From Prosopocoilus inquinatus (Eukaryota; Arthropoda; Insecta; Coleoptera; Lucanidae), in assembly GCA_036172665.1 (NCBI GenBank), contig CM069877.1, positions 14,714,501 to 14,778,500 on the forward strand: a DNA stretch of 64,000 nucleotides. Direction: 5' to 3'. The notes beneath the pieces are model-generated. The model had not been told where the DNA came from. It was given only the letters and a program-made list of their open reading frames with translations, and searched no databases. The position numbers and the translations under genes were made by a program. Below, piece by piece: positions 10,750-22,834 of the stretch; within the stretch, counting starts at the first letter, position 1, and each line of letters opens with the position of its first letter.

Positions 10750-12900
10750 TCAGCAAAAACTTAGCGGCGAAGTAGATGGAGAGAGTTTGTAGAACCCTCT
10801 AGGATTTGTAGCGCATCCAAGGCCTGTAGATGGTCTGTAACGTATCCAAGGCCTTTCCCGCATTTCCTGTTTGCAGTGTCTCTTATTTCCTTCCATTGAT
10901 TGCATCTGAAGATAGTGTGCTCTGGTGTGTCATCGTCTCTGCAGTACCAGAATTCTCGGTTCTCCTTTTTGCCAATTTTATGTAAGTATGAACCGTATAC
11001 TTCATGGTCAGAGAGCGCTTGAGTTAGGTATACGTATAATTGTCAACTTCCCCGAATCTTCTATTATACCATGGTTCCACTTCCGTAATGAATGTCTTGG
11101 TCCATTCGTGGTATCTACTCACTACCTTGTAAGTGCTTTTAAACAAGAGGCACACAAAGAGCTGATGCAACAGTGGCAGAACAGATGGAGTAGACTTTCG
11201 TTCTTTTTTTTTGCTCTCAGTTATAGGGTGGTATCGCCCCAATGACTAGTATTGCCTCTTTCGGGACTGTGGAGTATGCGGATGTAATAATTCTTATAGT
11301 CATCTTCCTGTTGACCCTTTAGAGCATCTCTTCGTAATGCTTATATTTTAAAGTAATCTGCCATCCTGGTGCTGCATACAAAGCAATGGGCGAACAATTA
11401 TTGCCAAGACCTTTCGTTTGCAGGGTTCCGGGCCGCCTATATTTGGTAGGAGACGAGCTAAGGTCGAGCAAATTTTAGAGGTCTTCTCGCATATGCGTTG
11501 CTATCCTCGCGCCTTTATCGATAAAAACACCGAAGTATTGACACTCTGGTTTACTGTTTATCACCGTATCATCAATTGTTATCGACCATTTTACCATTTC
11601 AGTCTTCTTAGTAAGTTTCTTACCTTAGACATGGCGTAAGTTGGTTTGTCTTCTAACAGTGTTATCGTGATGGGGTTTACCACGATTGCCAGATCGTCGG
11701 CATATGCTATAAGCTCCCAAATTCGTCTCCAGGATGTTGTTGTATATTATGTTCCACAGGGTGGGGCCAATGACCGAAACTTGTGGAACGCCGCATGTCA
11801 CTCTTCTGGAGCTCCTGTTGGTGTTATAATAGTTCTGTTTGTCAAATATGAGTGAATCATGGCAACTAGATAAGTTTTCGATGTTAGATCTGTTAGATTG
11901 CTTGGAGTATTCTTGGCCATAACGCCAAGTTAAAAGCATTCTCCACATTTAATGTTATTAATATGCAATGTTGTCTATTTTTATGGGCGGCCTTTTTTAG
12001 GTTGTTTGAAATGTTTAACCCTGAACTTCTTGCGTCTATTCTTGACCTGCCTTTTCTGAAACCAAATTGATTTTTGTAAAGTCCCTCTTTGGTCTCTAAT
12101 TCCTCTACAATTCTTATATTGATTAGCGCCTCTAAAGCCTTGCCATTACACTGAGTAGGCACATTGGCCTATAAGAGATCGTTTCTTACAGTTTTTTTTT
12201 GGTTTCTCAATTAACACCAACTTTGCTCTCTTGCAGATTTCAGAAAAGTGATTGTTGCTTAGGCATTGTTTCATGGTGTGCAGAAACACTCCAGGGTTTG
12301 ACTGCGCGCATCTTTTAAGTACTTCTGGGGGAATGTCATCCGGACCAGATGATTTTTTGTATTGGATTCTTTGGACAGCTTTAGTTAATTCTTCGAATGT
12401 AAATCTTCTTTCGCATTTAACTTGTAGTTTTGGCCATTTGACAATTGGCTGACGTGGGAAGAGTTTTTTGATCTGATTGTTCACCTCGCTTTCTTTTAAT
12501 GTAATTGCAGGTCTCAGTTTTAACTTCCTAGAAGCAATCTGGTAACCTGTTCCCCAATTATTTTCTTCCAGTTCGTCACCTAGATCTTCCCATGCTTGTC
12601 TTTTCTGCTTTCTAATTGCAGGGCTTGCTTTCTTGTCGCAGTCTGCTCGTAGTTCTGAGACTTCCTCTGTGCACCAGTATCCCTGTACGGTTTTTCTATG
12701 TGATTATTCAGGCGTCAGATATTTCCTGCAAATCTGGGTGAGGTTTTGTTATTAGGGCTTGCGGTTTTCCGTTTTGTTTCTTCGTTAGGGTTTTAAATTC
12801 TTCATTAATTTCAGCAGTTGAGTTTCCTTGATTGTCCATCCCCAGATTTTGACTTGTCTTCTGTATTTTCTATGGATTCCAACATTTTATGTTGATAACG
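10750..12900 (-). pseudogene. R1-clade LINE ORF2 remnant (reverse transcriptase)
   Basis: A minus-strand R1-type ORF2, broken by frameshifts. In protein order: a pre-RT linker (about 12,900-12,490) colinear with the same part of the copy at 46 kb; FEELTKAVQRIQYKK and SSGPDDIPPEVLK (12,484-12,146); QFGFRKGRSRIDA and ILITLNVENAFNLALW, motif A (12,162-11,893); VTCGVPQ and GPTLWNIIY (11,948-11,625) with an AYADDLAIVV catalytic box in another frame at about 11,670-11,710; then FITEVEPWYNRRFGEVDNY (11,242-11,024) and a C-terminal Cys-His knuckle, WYCRDDDTPEHTIFRC, near 10,930-10,880. The copy at 45.7-48.7 kb is a relative in opposite orientation. Dead. Confidence 0.85.
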
Positions 12901-13555
12901 TATTCTCACGATGGGAGTTTTTCGTTAAAAAATAACACAAAGAAATTATTAAAGCACGGGCTTGTGAAATCGAGGACAATTTGAACAGTGTCATAACAAT
13001 GCGTGAGGTAACCCGATATAACACGGTTATTATATCAAAATAAAACATCGGCAGAATCGCGACAACTAGGGCAAACGATTTCATCATGTAGGTAATACAA
13101 TTGAATGCCGGGCATGTTATGAATAACGCAATGCGCGAATCAACAAAAATTGCGTACAAAAAGTGCGAGTAAAATTTGGACGGGCAGTCGAACCAGATTC
13201 CCGTAAGTTTAGTGCCTACTGTAAGAAGGGGAGCCGCCCTCGCAGTCGATCCGATTTCGAATTGGCATCATCTGCCATCTCGAAGAAGGGGAGATATCTG
13301 GAACCATTCCAAGACCAAGGACGCTGATCCAAAGATAGTCGTCAAGTCGTCAAGTCCCAGCCAGAAACTGCCGACTTCAAGACGGTTAACTCCGGTGAGC
13401 CGCACCAGCCTGCCAGCTGAAGCCATCACCGCACCTCTGCTTGCCGCGCCAATTTGTCCAGGGCCACAAGATCGCCCGTACTCATCCGTCCCTGATAGCG
13501 TAAACGCCGCAACGAGCCGACCTTGACATCGCAGCTACAGCCCGCTCCGTCGAAA
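12901..13555. other. Unidentified sequence splitting the R1 LINE
   Basis: This ~650-bp stretch separates the LINE linker from the endonuclease end at 13,556-13,690. It has no similarity I can see to the homologous interval of the 46-kb LINE, so it is probably an insertion or rearrangement. Frames on both strands (a plus one at 13,176-13,526 rich in Pro, Ser and Arg) are unrecognised. Confidence 0.45.
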
Positions 13556-13690
13556 CACGTCACCACCCTAAATGTGATTATTCTGTGATCACTCATGCTT
13601 TCCATTTCAACGATGACTTTCCACTCGTGGATGTGTGTGCTTAGTTCAGCGGTGGTCAGCGTAATGTGCAATATGAAATTGCTGTTCTCG
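13556..13690 (-). pseudogene. R1 LINE endonuclease, C-terminal end
   Basis: The minus strand encodes ITLTTAELSTHIHEWKV followed by MESMSDHRIITFRV. The SDH-x-hydrophobic block is the C-terminal catalytic His motif of the APE-type endonuclease that nicks target DNA. The equivalent MESLSDHKIITFEV is present at 46,033. The fragment ends abruptly upstream near 13,690. Confidence 0.7.
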
Positions 13691-15820
13691 TATGTGGGCG
13701 TGTTCTGTTTCTTATGTGGTTTAATTTAAGTCTGCTTTTTTGTACTTTCGGTTTTTAAAAAAATAACATCTTTGTAGCTGACTTTGAAAGTTCAGCCTAC
13801 TGAGTTGCATTTGTTTCTTTTATCTTTTGTTTTCTTTGTTTTTTTTCTGGTCTCTCCCATTTCAGAGAATGAGTTTCCCCCTGCACCATTTATGTCCATT
13901 GGGAGAAAAGTTTCATCTCCTTGGATTCCAGGTTCTTATCCGCAGTTCGGGGAAGTTTATCTAGTCGACAAGCAAATCAATCTCCATTTTCTGATCCTTG
14001 TCGTTCTAGTTGTCGTCTGTGAGTTCCAATCTTGAGAAGAAAAGAATAGAAAAGAAATTAGGATCCCCAGCCCTCAATAGCGTCGGGATCTGAAGGGAGC
14101 AAGAGTCGGGAACAAGAGAGTCTCTTCATGGGGACAGGTGAAAGAGAAGGAGTCACACGCTAGACAAGTTGAAGCATAGTGCAGACTCGGCTGGGGTAAC
14201 CCCAGGTACGCCCCACCCGTTCACCAAAGTGATCCTCTCGACCCGTCCTCCTTTATCCAGGCTGCGGTCTGGCGTCGGCAACGCTCCGGGGCCTCTCAGT
14301 CCCACAGCTCTGCCGAAGTCGTATCCAAGGCTTGGCCGATTTTGTTTTGACGTCACCGACCGTTCTATTCCTTGCCCAAGTGCTGCAGGTACCTTTTTGG
14401 TGGGTGCAAGACTTGGCCGATCCTGTATCGACGCTACGTTACAAACCCTTTACTTCTCGACCCAAATTTACGTGTAGTTTTCAGGCCTGTAGTGTGTAGC
14501 CAAGGGATAAATGAGTCGGTAGCGCAGCGCATGAAGCGTCGATACGATTTCTACGGTCAAGTATTTCATTTGCAACGCGCTTTTTAAATTTTGGTGGTTG
14601 GAACAAACGACAAAAGGTAATGTTGGAATTCCATGGGCCAATTAAAGGAAAACGTTTCTTTCTTTATCGATTCGACGAAATAAATTTTCCGAATTAAAAA
14701 CGTTTATCGAGTGGGACTCATTTTTTTCTTGGTCGTCAACAAAACTACACAAAGCGTATACCCCCTCAACATAATTAAAGCTACTTTAGCGTAAGTCTTT
14801 GGCGTTCGAAGGAAAGAACTTGTTTTTCCAATTTGCGGTCTGATTTATTCCTGCTTTGGACTTCTCTTTGCAATATCGCCGGGCTCTTATAATTTCTCCT
14901 CCTTTGTCGACGACGTTAGTTATGAAAGATCAAAGGGATACGTTTCTTTATGGTTTTACGTACGTACGTATGCTTTGGATTTGATTCGGCGACACAAAGC
15001 CGCGCACGAATAAATAAATGCTTGATGGAGAGATAAATACGTGGTGGTCGGTTGCTGCCGCTATTCACTACTACTACTACCACTACAGGTGGCCTTTTCT
15101 CCCTTGTCTCGGAGCTCGGGGGAGAGTTGAAGATGACACGCGCGCACCTTCCTAATGAAAGCTATAATTCAGGGCGAGACGCGATTTGGGAACCGTTTCG
15201 CTCGCGACATTCCATTCACCTTAATGAGTTTTAATATCTCGCATATTTGAGCCGACATCATATCACGGTGTTTAATATATAGGTTTTGTTAATGAAGGGA
15301 CGGATTAACAGGGTTGACGATTTCGATTACCTTACACAATCCCCCCCCCCCCCCTTATTTCAATATTAAATCTGGGCATGACGTGCTTCGCCTGAGACAA
15401 TTCAATTTCGCCCTGCATTAAACTCAACCGAGAATTATTACTTCTGAGATGGAACGATAGGTAGATAATCCCGAAAAATGTTTCAGTTTTAATAACCCTT
15501 GAAAATTTTCGTTGTCATATCCTGGTGAATAGAGTACCGACAAAGCAGGAAAGAAGGGTAGAACGTAGCGTGTGAAAAATTGCGGTGAATATTGCCCGCA
15601 TTAAGTGGTGTGGCAACTTAATTATTGTGGTGGTCAGGAGCGGACCGTTAACTTTGGGGGCCCTGGTCTACTGTTTAAGGGCCTACCCAATAAATATAAA
15701 TTAATCCAAGTTTGGGTTTTGGATTTGTGTCGAAACTGAGTTTTGCTTTTTTTAAATATGAGAAATTACAGCCGAAAGACTTTTTTTTAATTTTATTTGA
15801 TGCACTGGAATATATAGGGA
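13691..15820. other. Gene-free DNA with repeat unit and C-tract
   Basis: No gene is supported. A GC-rich part at 14,150-14,480 gives overlapping frames on both strands that I regard as non-coding. At about 14,410-14,560 lies a relative of the ~123-bp repeat seen at 9.3-9.6 kb. Simple sequence: TACGTACGTACG near 14,955, an ACT run near 15,068, and 14 consecutive C at 15,341-15,354. Confidence 0.45.
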
Positions 15821-16722
15821 GTTCTTTTACAGTGTGCAAATAAAAACCCTCAGTATAAGTACACGAAATGCTATCTTCTGCGAGTATTTTTTGGTGGCTG
15901 CCGTATCACAGACAAAAAATTTCGGATGGACCACTTGTTTGGAACTGCTGAAATATGCGAGAAAGATAGCAAGTCAACTTCGCCTTCCTCTCGGTATGAA
16001 CATGCCCACCGATGCCGCACTCGATCTTCAACGCAGCGTTTCGTAATAATAATCACTGATATCGTTTATTAATTATTTTATTAAAAATTTTAATTCACTG
16101 AGCAAAGCAATATGTTTTACGATATCAACGCTATCGATGAATAAATCCAAAAATTTATGCACCAATTAGGCAAGCGCGTTAAAAATGTTCTTCCTTCACC
16201 CTTTTACGTAAATAAACTTTTGCTGTAATCTCGCTGCTAGCTATCAAAGTATTAGTACTTACGATCCATGGAAAAAAAGTAAATGTCAAATTTTGATAAG
16301 TCTATTAAAAATAATATGGAGTGAGAAATCACAATTTGTTTGTACCTCGCTTTTAATTTGTTCGGCAATTACGAACCGCAGCTTTTTGAATTGCACTAGT
16401 TTTTAATTTAAAAATACTTAAACTTGTAATTACTTGCACTGAAGGCAATTTTAATAAATCCAGCAATTCAGGCACCATTGATTGACCAACTAATCGGGGC
16501 GGCTGATTTACATCACTCATGCTCAAGATCAAGTGAAGTACTGACCCTGGCTTATTTCGGCTTCGGGTGGTAATTGAACAGCAGTTCTCAAACTGTTTAG
16601 TGAAAATCTGCCACTGCATTTTTCTGGAAAACTATTAATTTTTTTTTAGAACTTATGAGTTGAGTCGTTGCCATTTATGGTGATATATTACAGGTTTCAA
16701 TATTTGCACACAGTAAAAGAAC
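15821..16722 (-). mobile_element. M1 inverted-repeat element, copy 2
   Basis: The best-preserved M1 copy. Its left end GTTCTTTTACAGTGTGCAAA (15,821-15,840) is the inverse of the right end TTTGCACACAGTAAAAGAAC-like sequence (16,703-16,722); the ends may extend 2-3 bases further (GGN). It matches copy 1 in reverse orientation over nearly its full length, including AACGCTGCG and the GCGATATCAGTGAT-like block. Flanking 8-mers AATATATA and AAGTATAG are similar but not identical, so the target duplication is unproven. Non-coding. Confidence 0.8.
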
Positions 16723-18965
16723 ACCAAGTATAGGCTGCTTTTGGAAGTGTGCCAGAAAATGAAGACGGGTACAATATGAAGCTTATCTAAAAGACGCAGA
16801 TTGATTTTTATCTTCTTTGTGTTCATTTTGAAACTAAAAATAGTTTCCTAAATTACTAAAAATTGGTACACGATACTAATTTTGTATTTCTACTAGTTTT
16901 TCAGTATTTTGACAAATTAAATTAATTAATTAAAATTTAACGTACTGGATACAGCCCGTTAAATTTAACGAACTGTGGCTATGATAACAACCAATCAAAA
17001 ACTTTATGATTGTTTGTTACCATAGCAACAGGCCTTTAAATCGATTTAACATACTCGATACAGAATAGCCCCTAATATCCCATAAAAAATATTGTGAAGT
17101 AAGATGTTTAATATACTCCTTATACGAGTAGTACCGTCCTGGGACTTTCATTTTTATGATTGTTTAATTACCTGATGCATTACTCGTACAGTCAAGAATT
17201 CAAGCATCACGCCTCACGAAATTTAAGCTAAGATAAAAGAAACTAATTAATTTGATGAGGATAAGATTTCATTTCAACATTCTGTAATGATTTCGATGCC
17301 CTCTTTTGTCTTCTAAAATAAACTAGGTGGAGGCAGCTTATCAGTTTACGATTACTAAGGGAGTTTTCCCCTATATTCTTTTTTTTAATTATTATTGGTA
17401 ATCTCGAAGAAACTTTCTGTTTTAATACATCCTGGTGATGGCAAAGCAGAGAGGAATGACGTGTTGATTGATGTTCCAGTGAACGTCACGGAGTTCTCGA
17501 CCGACCTTCGAGTGCTTTCGTCTGTAAAAGCAGAAGCGAGCGTGAAACTTCTGCAGAACCGTAAATATTATGTTCATTAATTTGTAAACATGAGGATTGT
17601 TAGAAGTTGAAAAATTTGCGAGATGCAAGCTTGAAGGGTAATAAACCGCATACCCCCTTGGCACATTGTAGCATGAATTGGTATTTCATTGGCCACTAAG
17701 ATCCTTCTCCTCTTCGCATTTACGACTGCACCGCTTTCCTAAATACCGGAAGCGCAATTGCATTCTGCAGATTTAGAGCTTGCTAAGTGGTTTTACATTG
17801 TGAAATGTGCGAAGTTGGCGCGCGCATCATCCGAAGAGGCCGCCCCCCAATAAACGATAAGGTGAAATCTCGACGAAAACGTATTGAATGCTGTGCTCCG
17901 TATATATATAAAAAGGCGAGGAGGACGAAGTCGCCCGAAGCTTCGGTCCCGCGGGAAGGATTTGCAGGGACCCTAGCAGCAGGGCTTCATGAATCCCAAT
18001 AATCTTTCGAGGTTTGCAATCGGATTTGGGGGTTTGCCTTATTGCATCTGATACGAAAGATTGGGCTAAATGTCCGCGGCTGATTATTCCCTCGTGACGA
18101 TTTTGCGGATTTTGCGACGCCATCGTTAAATATTAAATAATAGGGGGAAAGGAAGAGTCAGACGGAAATATGTTAAGGGAGCAAGCGACGCGGAGTTAAC
18201 AGAGGTTTCATTTCAAGTGTTTGAGAGATCTCGCTGGCAGTAGCTGGCGCTGTCAGATGGCATTATTCTCCGATGTTCGCCCACTCATCTTTATTGCGTC
18301 GTGTTTCTTGTACGTGCACGGGGTCACCCACTTACCAGGCTGCAGACAACGGTTCGAACAAAAGTGTCCCCGGACTGCCGATGCGATATCCGCCGTTTTT
18401 CTCGCTCTTTTCCTGGCTTTGTTTTTTTTTGCGCGATATCCGAGTCACGGTGATACGACTGCGGATGAAGCGTCCGCCCTCCCTGATATATGAGATGTTT
18501 AGAATTTTTATTTCCTTGTTTTTGAATACTGCCAGTGTGTTCTTCTGAGACAGCAGATGTGATACTAATATTTATATTCCACGCAGGAAAAGGAATTTAT
18601 GCTATTTTGATAAGAGAGTATAAATATGTCGGGTTTATTTTTATTTCTACCGAAATTATTACGTCTGCAATAGAAAATCTCTTTTTTTTCTTAAGGAGGT
18701 GGCTCTAAAACAATCTCCTCTCAAATCAATTTTACGATGAATACTGACCGTAGGAGGTTAGGCATCTTAATTACCTTAGGGAGACTTGTATAAAAGAAAG
18801 TAGGTCAGATAACAAAGAGATCACATACGGATCACGATAATAAAATATCAAACGTAAAATCACTTGTTAAACGCGTGGTCAAATCATAGTTAGATGACTA
18901 AAGCTGTACTATAGATTGGCTACAATGAAGCGCCAAATTTGCATAAAGGAGAGATGATCTGAATC
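16723..18965. other. Gene-free DNA
   Basis: No gene supported apart from the hairpin listed separately. The interval 17,780-18,120 is richer in GC and contains TATATATAAAAAGG near 17,902, which looks like a TATA box, but no transcript or ORF can be tied to it. Frames at 17,395-17,664 and 18,221-18,548 are unrecognised and overlap across strands. T-runs occur near 18,422 and 18,682. Confidence 0.4.
16958..17050. repeat. 93-bp imperfect hairpin
   Basis: The arms pair CTATGATAACAACCAATCA with the reverse complement of TGATTGTTTGTTACCATAG, and continue outwards with GTTAAAT/ATTTAAC. Outside lie direct TTAACRTACTSGATACAG copies at about 16,938 and 17,046. This is most likely a small MITE or its core. 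Confidence 0.6.
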
Positions 18966-19383
18966 ATTATATTATCTGGGACCACTAGAAGAAATTATTG
19001 TACCAAACATTATTATTTCGAATCGTAGGTACTTCAAGCACGAAAAATTAACCGAATTTAAATTATTGAAATATTTACTAAGACGCAGGGTGTTTTCAGT
19101 TTTGTTTTTTAATTTACTGTTTACTTTGAAAGGTACAGACTTTAAACCTGGACCAAGTAATACCATTTATTACAAAGCTTTGAATAATGTTGTGCTATTA
19201 AATAGATTTTATAGCTTCTTCCCTTTACTTTGGTGTTGGTTCCTTGGTGGTTTGTGGGCCAATAAAGTGTGTAATATTAAAGAAAAAAAAAACATTTTAA
19301 GAAAATGCAGCATATGCAGGAAAACCATGACAAATGCAAATCTAAGAAGGTAATATCCGTATTAAATTTATGCAAAAGAAATA
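18966..19383. other. Unrecognised AT-rich interval
   Basis: Contains a 95-residue plus-strand frame (19,066-19,353) with a hydrophobic start and a CSICRKTM string, matching no family I know. It may be the downstream non-coding part of the Harbinger element that follows on the minus strand. Confidence 0.3.
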
Positions 19384-19701
19384 TCATAACATTTCAGTTA
19401 GCCTTCCAAAATGGTCAAAAATAAAAATAGGTCCATAATTATTTTGAATAATATGATCCTGTACGATGGTTTTTGCAATTTTTTGTTCAGTGTCATCATT
19501 TATATCTTCCGGAAGACCATCCCACATCGTGCATGCAATATTATGAAGTACGGCGTAAGCAATTTTAATGGGTTGTACTTTGTCCAACTTTAACCTTATA
19601 CCGTACGCTAATATTGAACCTTCGCTTAAGACTCCAAAACATCTCTCAATGAGGGGTTTCGTGTAGATACGTATTTGTGACTCATTAAATAAATTCATCA
19701 C
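19384..19701 (-). pseudogene. PIF/Harbinger transposase, C-terminal fragment
   Basis: A 105-residue frame containing KPLIERCFGVL (the block carrying the last catalytic Glu of DDE_4 transposases), then IKIAYAVLHNIACTM, the conserved C-terminal helix of HARBI1-like proteins, and an acidic tail. The full protein is usually above 350 residues; the first two catalytic Asp are not present here. Upstream on the minus strand the similarity fades near 19,720. No terminal repeats were found, so this is an orphan fragment. Confidence 0.75.
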
Positions 19702-20686
19702 GTAATCTCTCCATAATAGCAGTATAATTCTTAAACTGTTACAAGTATTTCTGACAATGTCAAAGTTTTAATAGCAGTTGAATCTTGTCCGATGAAAATT
19801 GTAAATTTTTAGGTTAACAATCCGTTAACCAAACAAAATTGGTTGGTTACCTTTACTTATAGTTCACCAATGGATTACCGTTTGACTAACGTTTGAACAA
19901 GATATACTTATTTTAATTCACTGATCATCAGTGGATCACTTTTGATCTTTTGGTAATTATCTGTTATACAAGTCGCCCTTAGTGGTAAACGCCCGCTGGT
20001 TGACAGAGAGCCCTTGCTGGATCAAGCCAGCTCCTAGGTGAATTTCGAAGCACGAGATAAGATTTTGTAAACAAAGCTCCTTCTTTCTTTGAAACTAATT
20101 AAGGATAGTTGTAAAAATCCGGGCGTGCTTATGAAAGTTTTGAAATTACCGGTCCATTAAGGAAGTTCGAGCCTCCCTTTTATTCCCTTTTTTGGCACCC
20201 CTTTTGTACACCTCGTCAAGAACGCACGCAGAGGTTCCTTTGCATGGAATCTCACCTCTCATCAGGGAGGAAGTTGATTTTATATTTCACTTGTTATTGT
20301 TATTTGAAGAAATTCCTCATAATGTCCCAGAAAACGGCCGAAGCACGGCTCGATTTTTTCTTCTTATTCTAGCTTTTGTCAATTATTAAAATATGACATG
20401 CTCGATATACTCCTTAAAACAAAGGAGAACTGTTTTGAAAATTCAAAGAAACCTTCGTGTATACCGATAAAGACTTAACACGGACAGCGTAACGCTTTAA
20501 CGGAAAGAAAAAAAAAGAAAAGTAAGTAACTATACAAACCTGTCGCTCAAGTCACTCGTCTTGGTCCCCAAATTTGCAGTCCCTCCAAGACGGAATACAC
20601 AGACCCTAGCTACCACACTCGGTTGGGAGGGTCGATCAAAGTAAAGCGCCGGCCTGTATATATCCTGTTTATTCCGTCGGCTGACC
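19702..20686. other. Gene-free AT-rich DNA
   Basis: No gene supported. A low-complexity stretch at 19,830-19,960 repeats GGTTAAC/GGTTACC and GATCA-like words. The rest shows no recognisable repeat or coding sequence. Confidence 0.45.
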
Positions 20687-20688
20687 TA

Positions 20689-22121
20689 CACAGCTTTCAA
20701 AAGTTTTGCACCCCCTATGTTTCTTTTATACTAGTGATCCAAATACATATTTAACATTAATGATTTTGTATTTAACCATGTTACAAATCAATAGATTACA
20801 AAATTTTTAATTTTTAGTAATTTTGAAAAAAATTAACAGAAAAATTATGAATGCTTATTAAGAAAGTTGTGATTAACTGAAAATAGTGAAAACCTCTTTA
20901 AATTAAAAAATTAATATAACGTACTGTTTCCCCTGCTGTTTATACAATCCCGTATACTTCTTGGCATGGATGATTAAATTATCAATAATTTCTTGATGCA
21001 TAATTCTCTATTCTTCTTGAACCCTTTCGATGAGCTGATTTCGTGTAATAAAATGGTTTTCTGAAGATGTTAATCGTCTAGAAATGTCGCTCCAGACATG
21101 TTCGATAGGGTTCATGTCAGGAGAACAAGCAGGCCAATTAATGCGAACAATTCCTTCCTCTTCAAGCATTTCTGCTACTGCCCTTGTTCGATGTGGTGGA
21201 GCATTATCATCCATAAAAATGAAATTTTGTCCAACTGCACCTCGAAATAATGTATTAATGTATTAATATCAAATCAGTTCTTGTTCCGAATATAATTCCC
21301 CCCGAAAACATGACCGAGCCACCTCTAAATGGAACAGTATTTCGAGCCGTCCTTAATCGATGCTGTACTCCAGGAGGTCTCCAAACACGAAAACGTCTAT
21401 CATCGCTCACAAAACCAAAACGACTCTCATCAGAGAACATCACTTGTGACCAGTCGTTTTGAGCTCAGTTTTCATGTTCAATTGCCCACTGTAATCGTGT
21501 TCGACGATGTTCCAAACTTAGTCTAAGTACTCTTGAGGCCTTCTACATCTTAAACCAGCAGCTTTTAAACGTCGGTTAACTGTAACCGAGCTTAAATTAA
21601 CATTGTGAGCCAACTGAAATTCTCTTAAAACAGCTGGCACAGTAAGGTGTTCGTTTCTTCTTGCTATTTGTACTAAATACCGGTCTTGGTTAACATTGGT
21701 AACACGAGGACGCCCACTTCGAGGAAAATCAACAAAATTTCCCGTTTCTAAAAACCGTTTTATTGTGCGCGAAGCAGTACTATATACAATACCAAGAGCA
21801 TCACTGATTTCATGACGGGACAGGCCGTGTTCATGCAGTCACAATTCTCATTGTGTTCGAGTCAGAAATTCTGTTTCTGGGCATTCTCAAGTTTTTCACT
21901 AAAGTAAATCATGATTAATAGTTAAATGTTACAAATATTACAAATTTTACCTAGAGACTAAGTTTGAATTACTGCTGTAACGCAATATGTACAAACAACA
22001 TCAAGATTATTGACATTTGTGAACTCGGAAACACTTGCCAAAGCCTTATTGTAAAAAATAAATTCTGGAATAGTTGAAATACTAAGGGGGGGGGGGGGTG
22101 TAAAACTTTTGAAAAGCTGTG
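20689..22121 (-). mobile_element. Tc1 family element, both ends present
   Basis: A 1,433-bp element flanked by TA at 20,687-20,688 and 22,122-22,123. The ends read CACAGCTTTCAAAAGTTTT on the left and, inverted, CACAGCTTTTCAAAAGTTTT on the right, followed by C-rich tracts (13 G on the plus strand at 22,086-22,098). The size is typical for Tc1 elements with one transposase gene. It is structurally complete but coding-dead. Confidence 0.92.
21005..21900 (-). pseudogene. Tc1 transposase (DD34E), frameshifted
   Basis: Domains are recognisable in order on the minus strand. A helix-turn-helix with HEISDALGIVYSTASRTIK, a GRPR hook, and a second helix set (VNRRLKAAGLRCRRP) lie at about 21,880-21,540. 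The catalytic domain has the first Asp in VMFSDESRFGF (21,443), the second in FMDDNAPPHRTRAV (21,214), and the Glu in WPACSPDMNPIEHVW; 34 residues separate the last two by my count, giving DD34E. At least one frameshift after the second helix set, an in-frame stop just before the first Asp block, and a break near 21,250 inactivate it. Role: cut-and-paste transposition at TA sites. Confidence 0.9.
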
Positions 22122-22123
22122 TA

Positions 22124-22834
22124 ATCCACAGTGAGAAAGAGGAGGAAGAAAAAAAAAGACCACGACACGGATAAGTATTTAGTAAAATTAAAATCTAAAC
22201 TCATGAAACAACATGGCGTGGTTTATCTTACAATAGTAAGCAGCGGCTTCAATAACGCCTTTATCCATCTCGATCGGTGTACCAAAATAGTCGCCAACTA
22301 TGCAACATATGCGATTTCAACACGTGACCCTCGTTGATCCGCTTCCTAGCGAAATTTCTTCGATAAAACGAAGCACCAAATTACAAACAACCGCAACTTG
22401 AAGAAGCACGCGGTATCACACCCATCTCACCCATCTCGTTAATCAAAGTCCGCGGGGCAGGCAAACAAGTGTTAAGCGCTTGCACGCTAAAATCAATCAC
22501 ACGCGAAGAACGACACCAACATAATTCCGAACAATGATGCCAATTTCATAAAAGCAAAATCAGCGCGCTACAACAAACAATGTGCAGCACAGAATAAACA
22601 TTGGCAATTCGGGTCCAATTCATCAAAACGCATGAAGATTGCCATTGGCGAAGAGAGAAGAAGTTGACAAGTTAATTGGCATTGGCGAAGACAGAAGAGG
22701 TTGGACAAGTAAATGAAGAAGACGACGGAGCAAGGTGTTATAAGTAGAACCGTTGTAAAATCCACGGACACCTGTCGTAACCAAGAAGGATAGCAGCACG
22801 GGTTCTTGTGTGGAGCATAGACAATTAAATGCCA
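22124..22834. other. Non-coding, short 37-bp tandem
   Basis: No gene seen. Two adjacent copies of a 37-bp unit beginning ATTGGCGAAG start at 22,644 and 22,681. The right end passes into the gypsy reverse transcriptase; gag and protease are not recognisable, and no left LTR was found. Confidence 0.4.

Noticed and set aside
14153..14587. GC-rich frames on both strands
   Set aside because: Mutually overlapping, no recognisable motif, and partly inside a repeat unit.
17895..17920. TATATATAAAAAGG as a core promoter
   Set aside because: A TATA-like string in AT-rich DNA with no transcript, initiator or downstream gene to support it.
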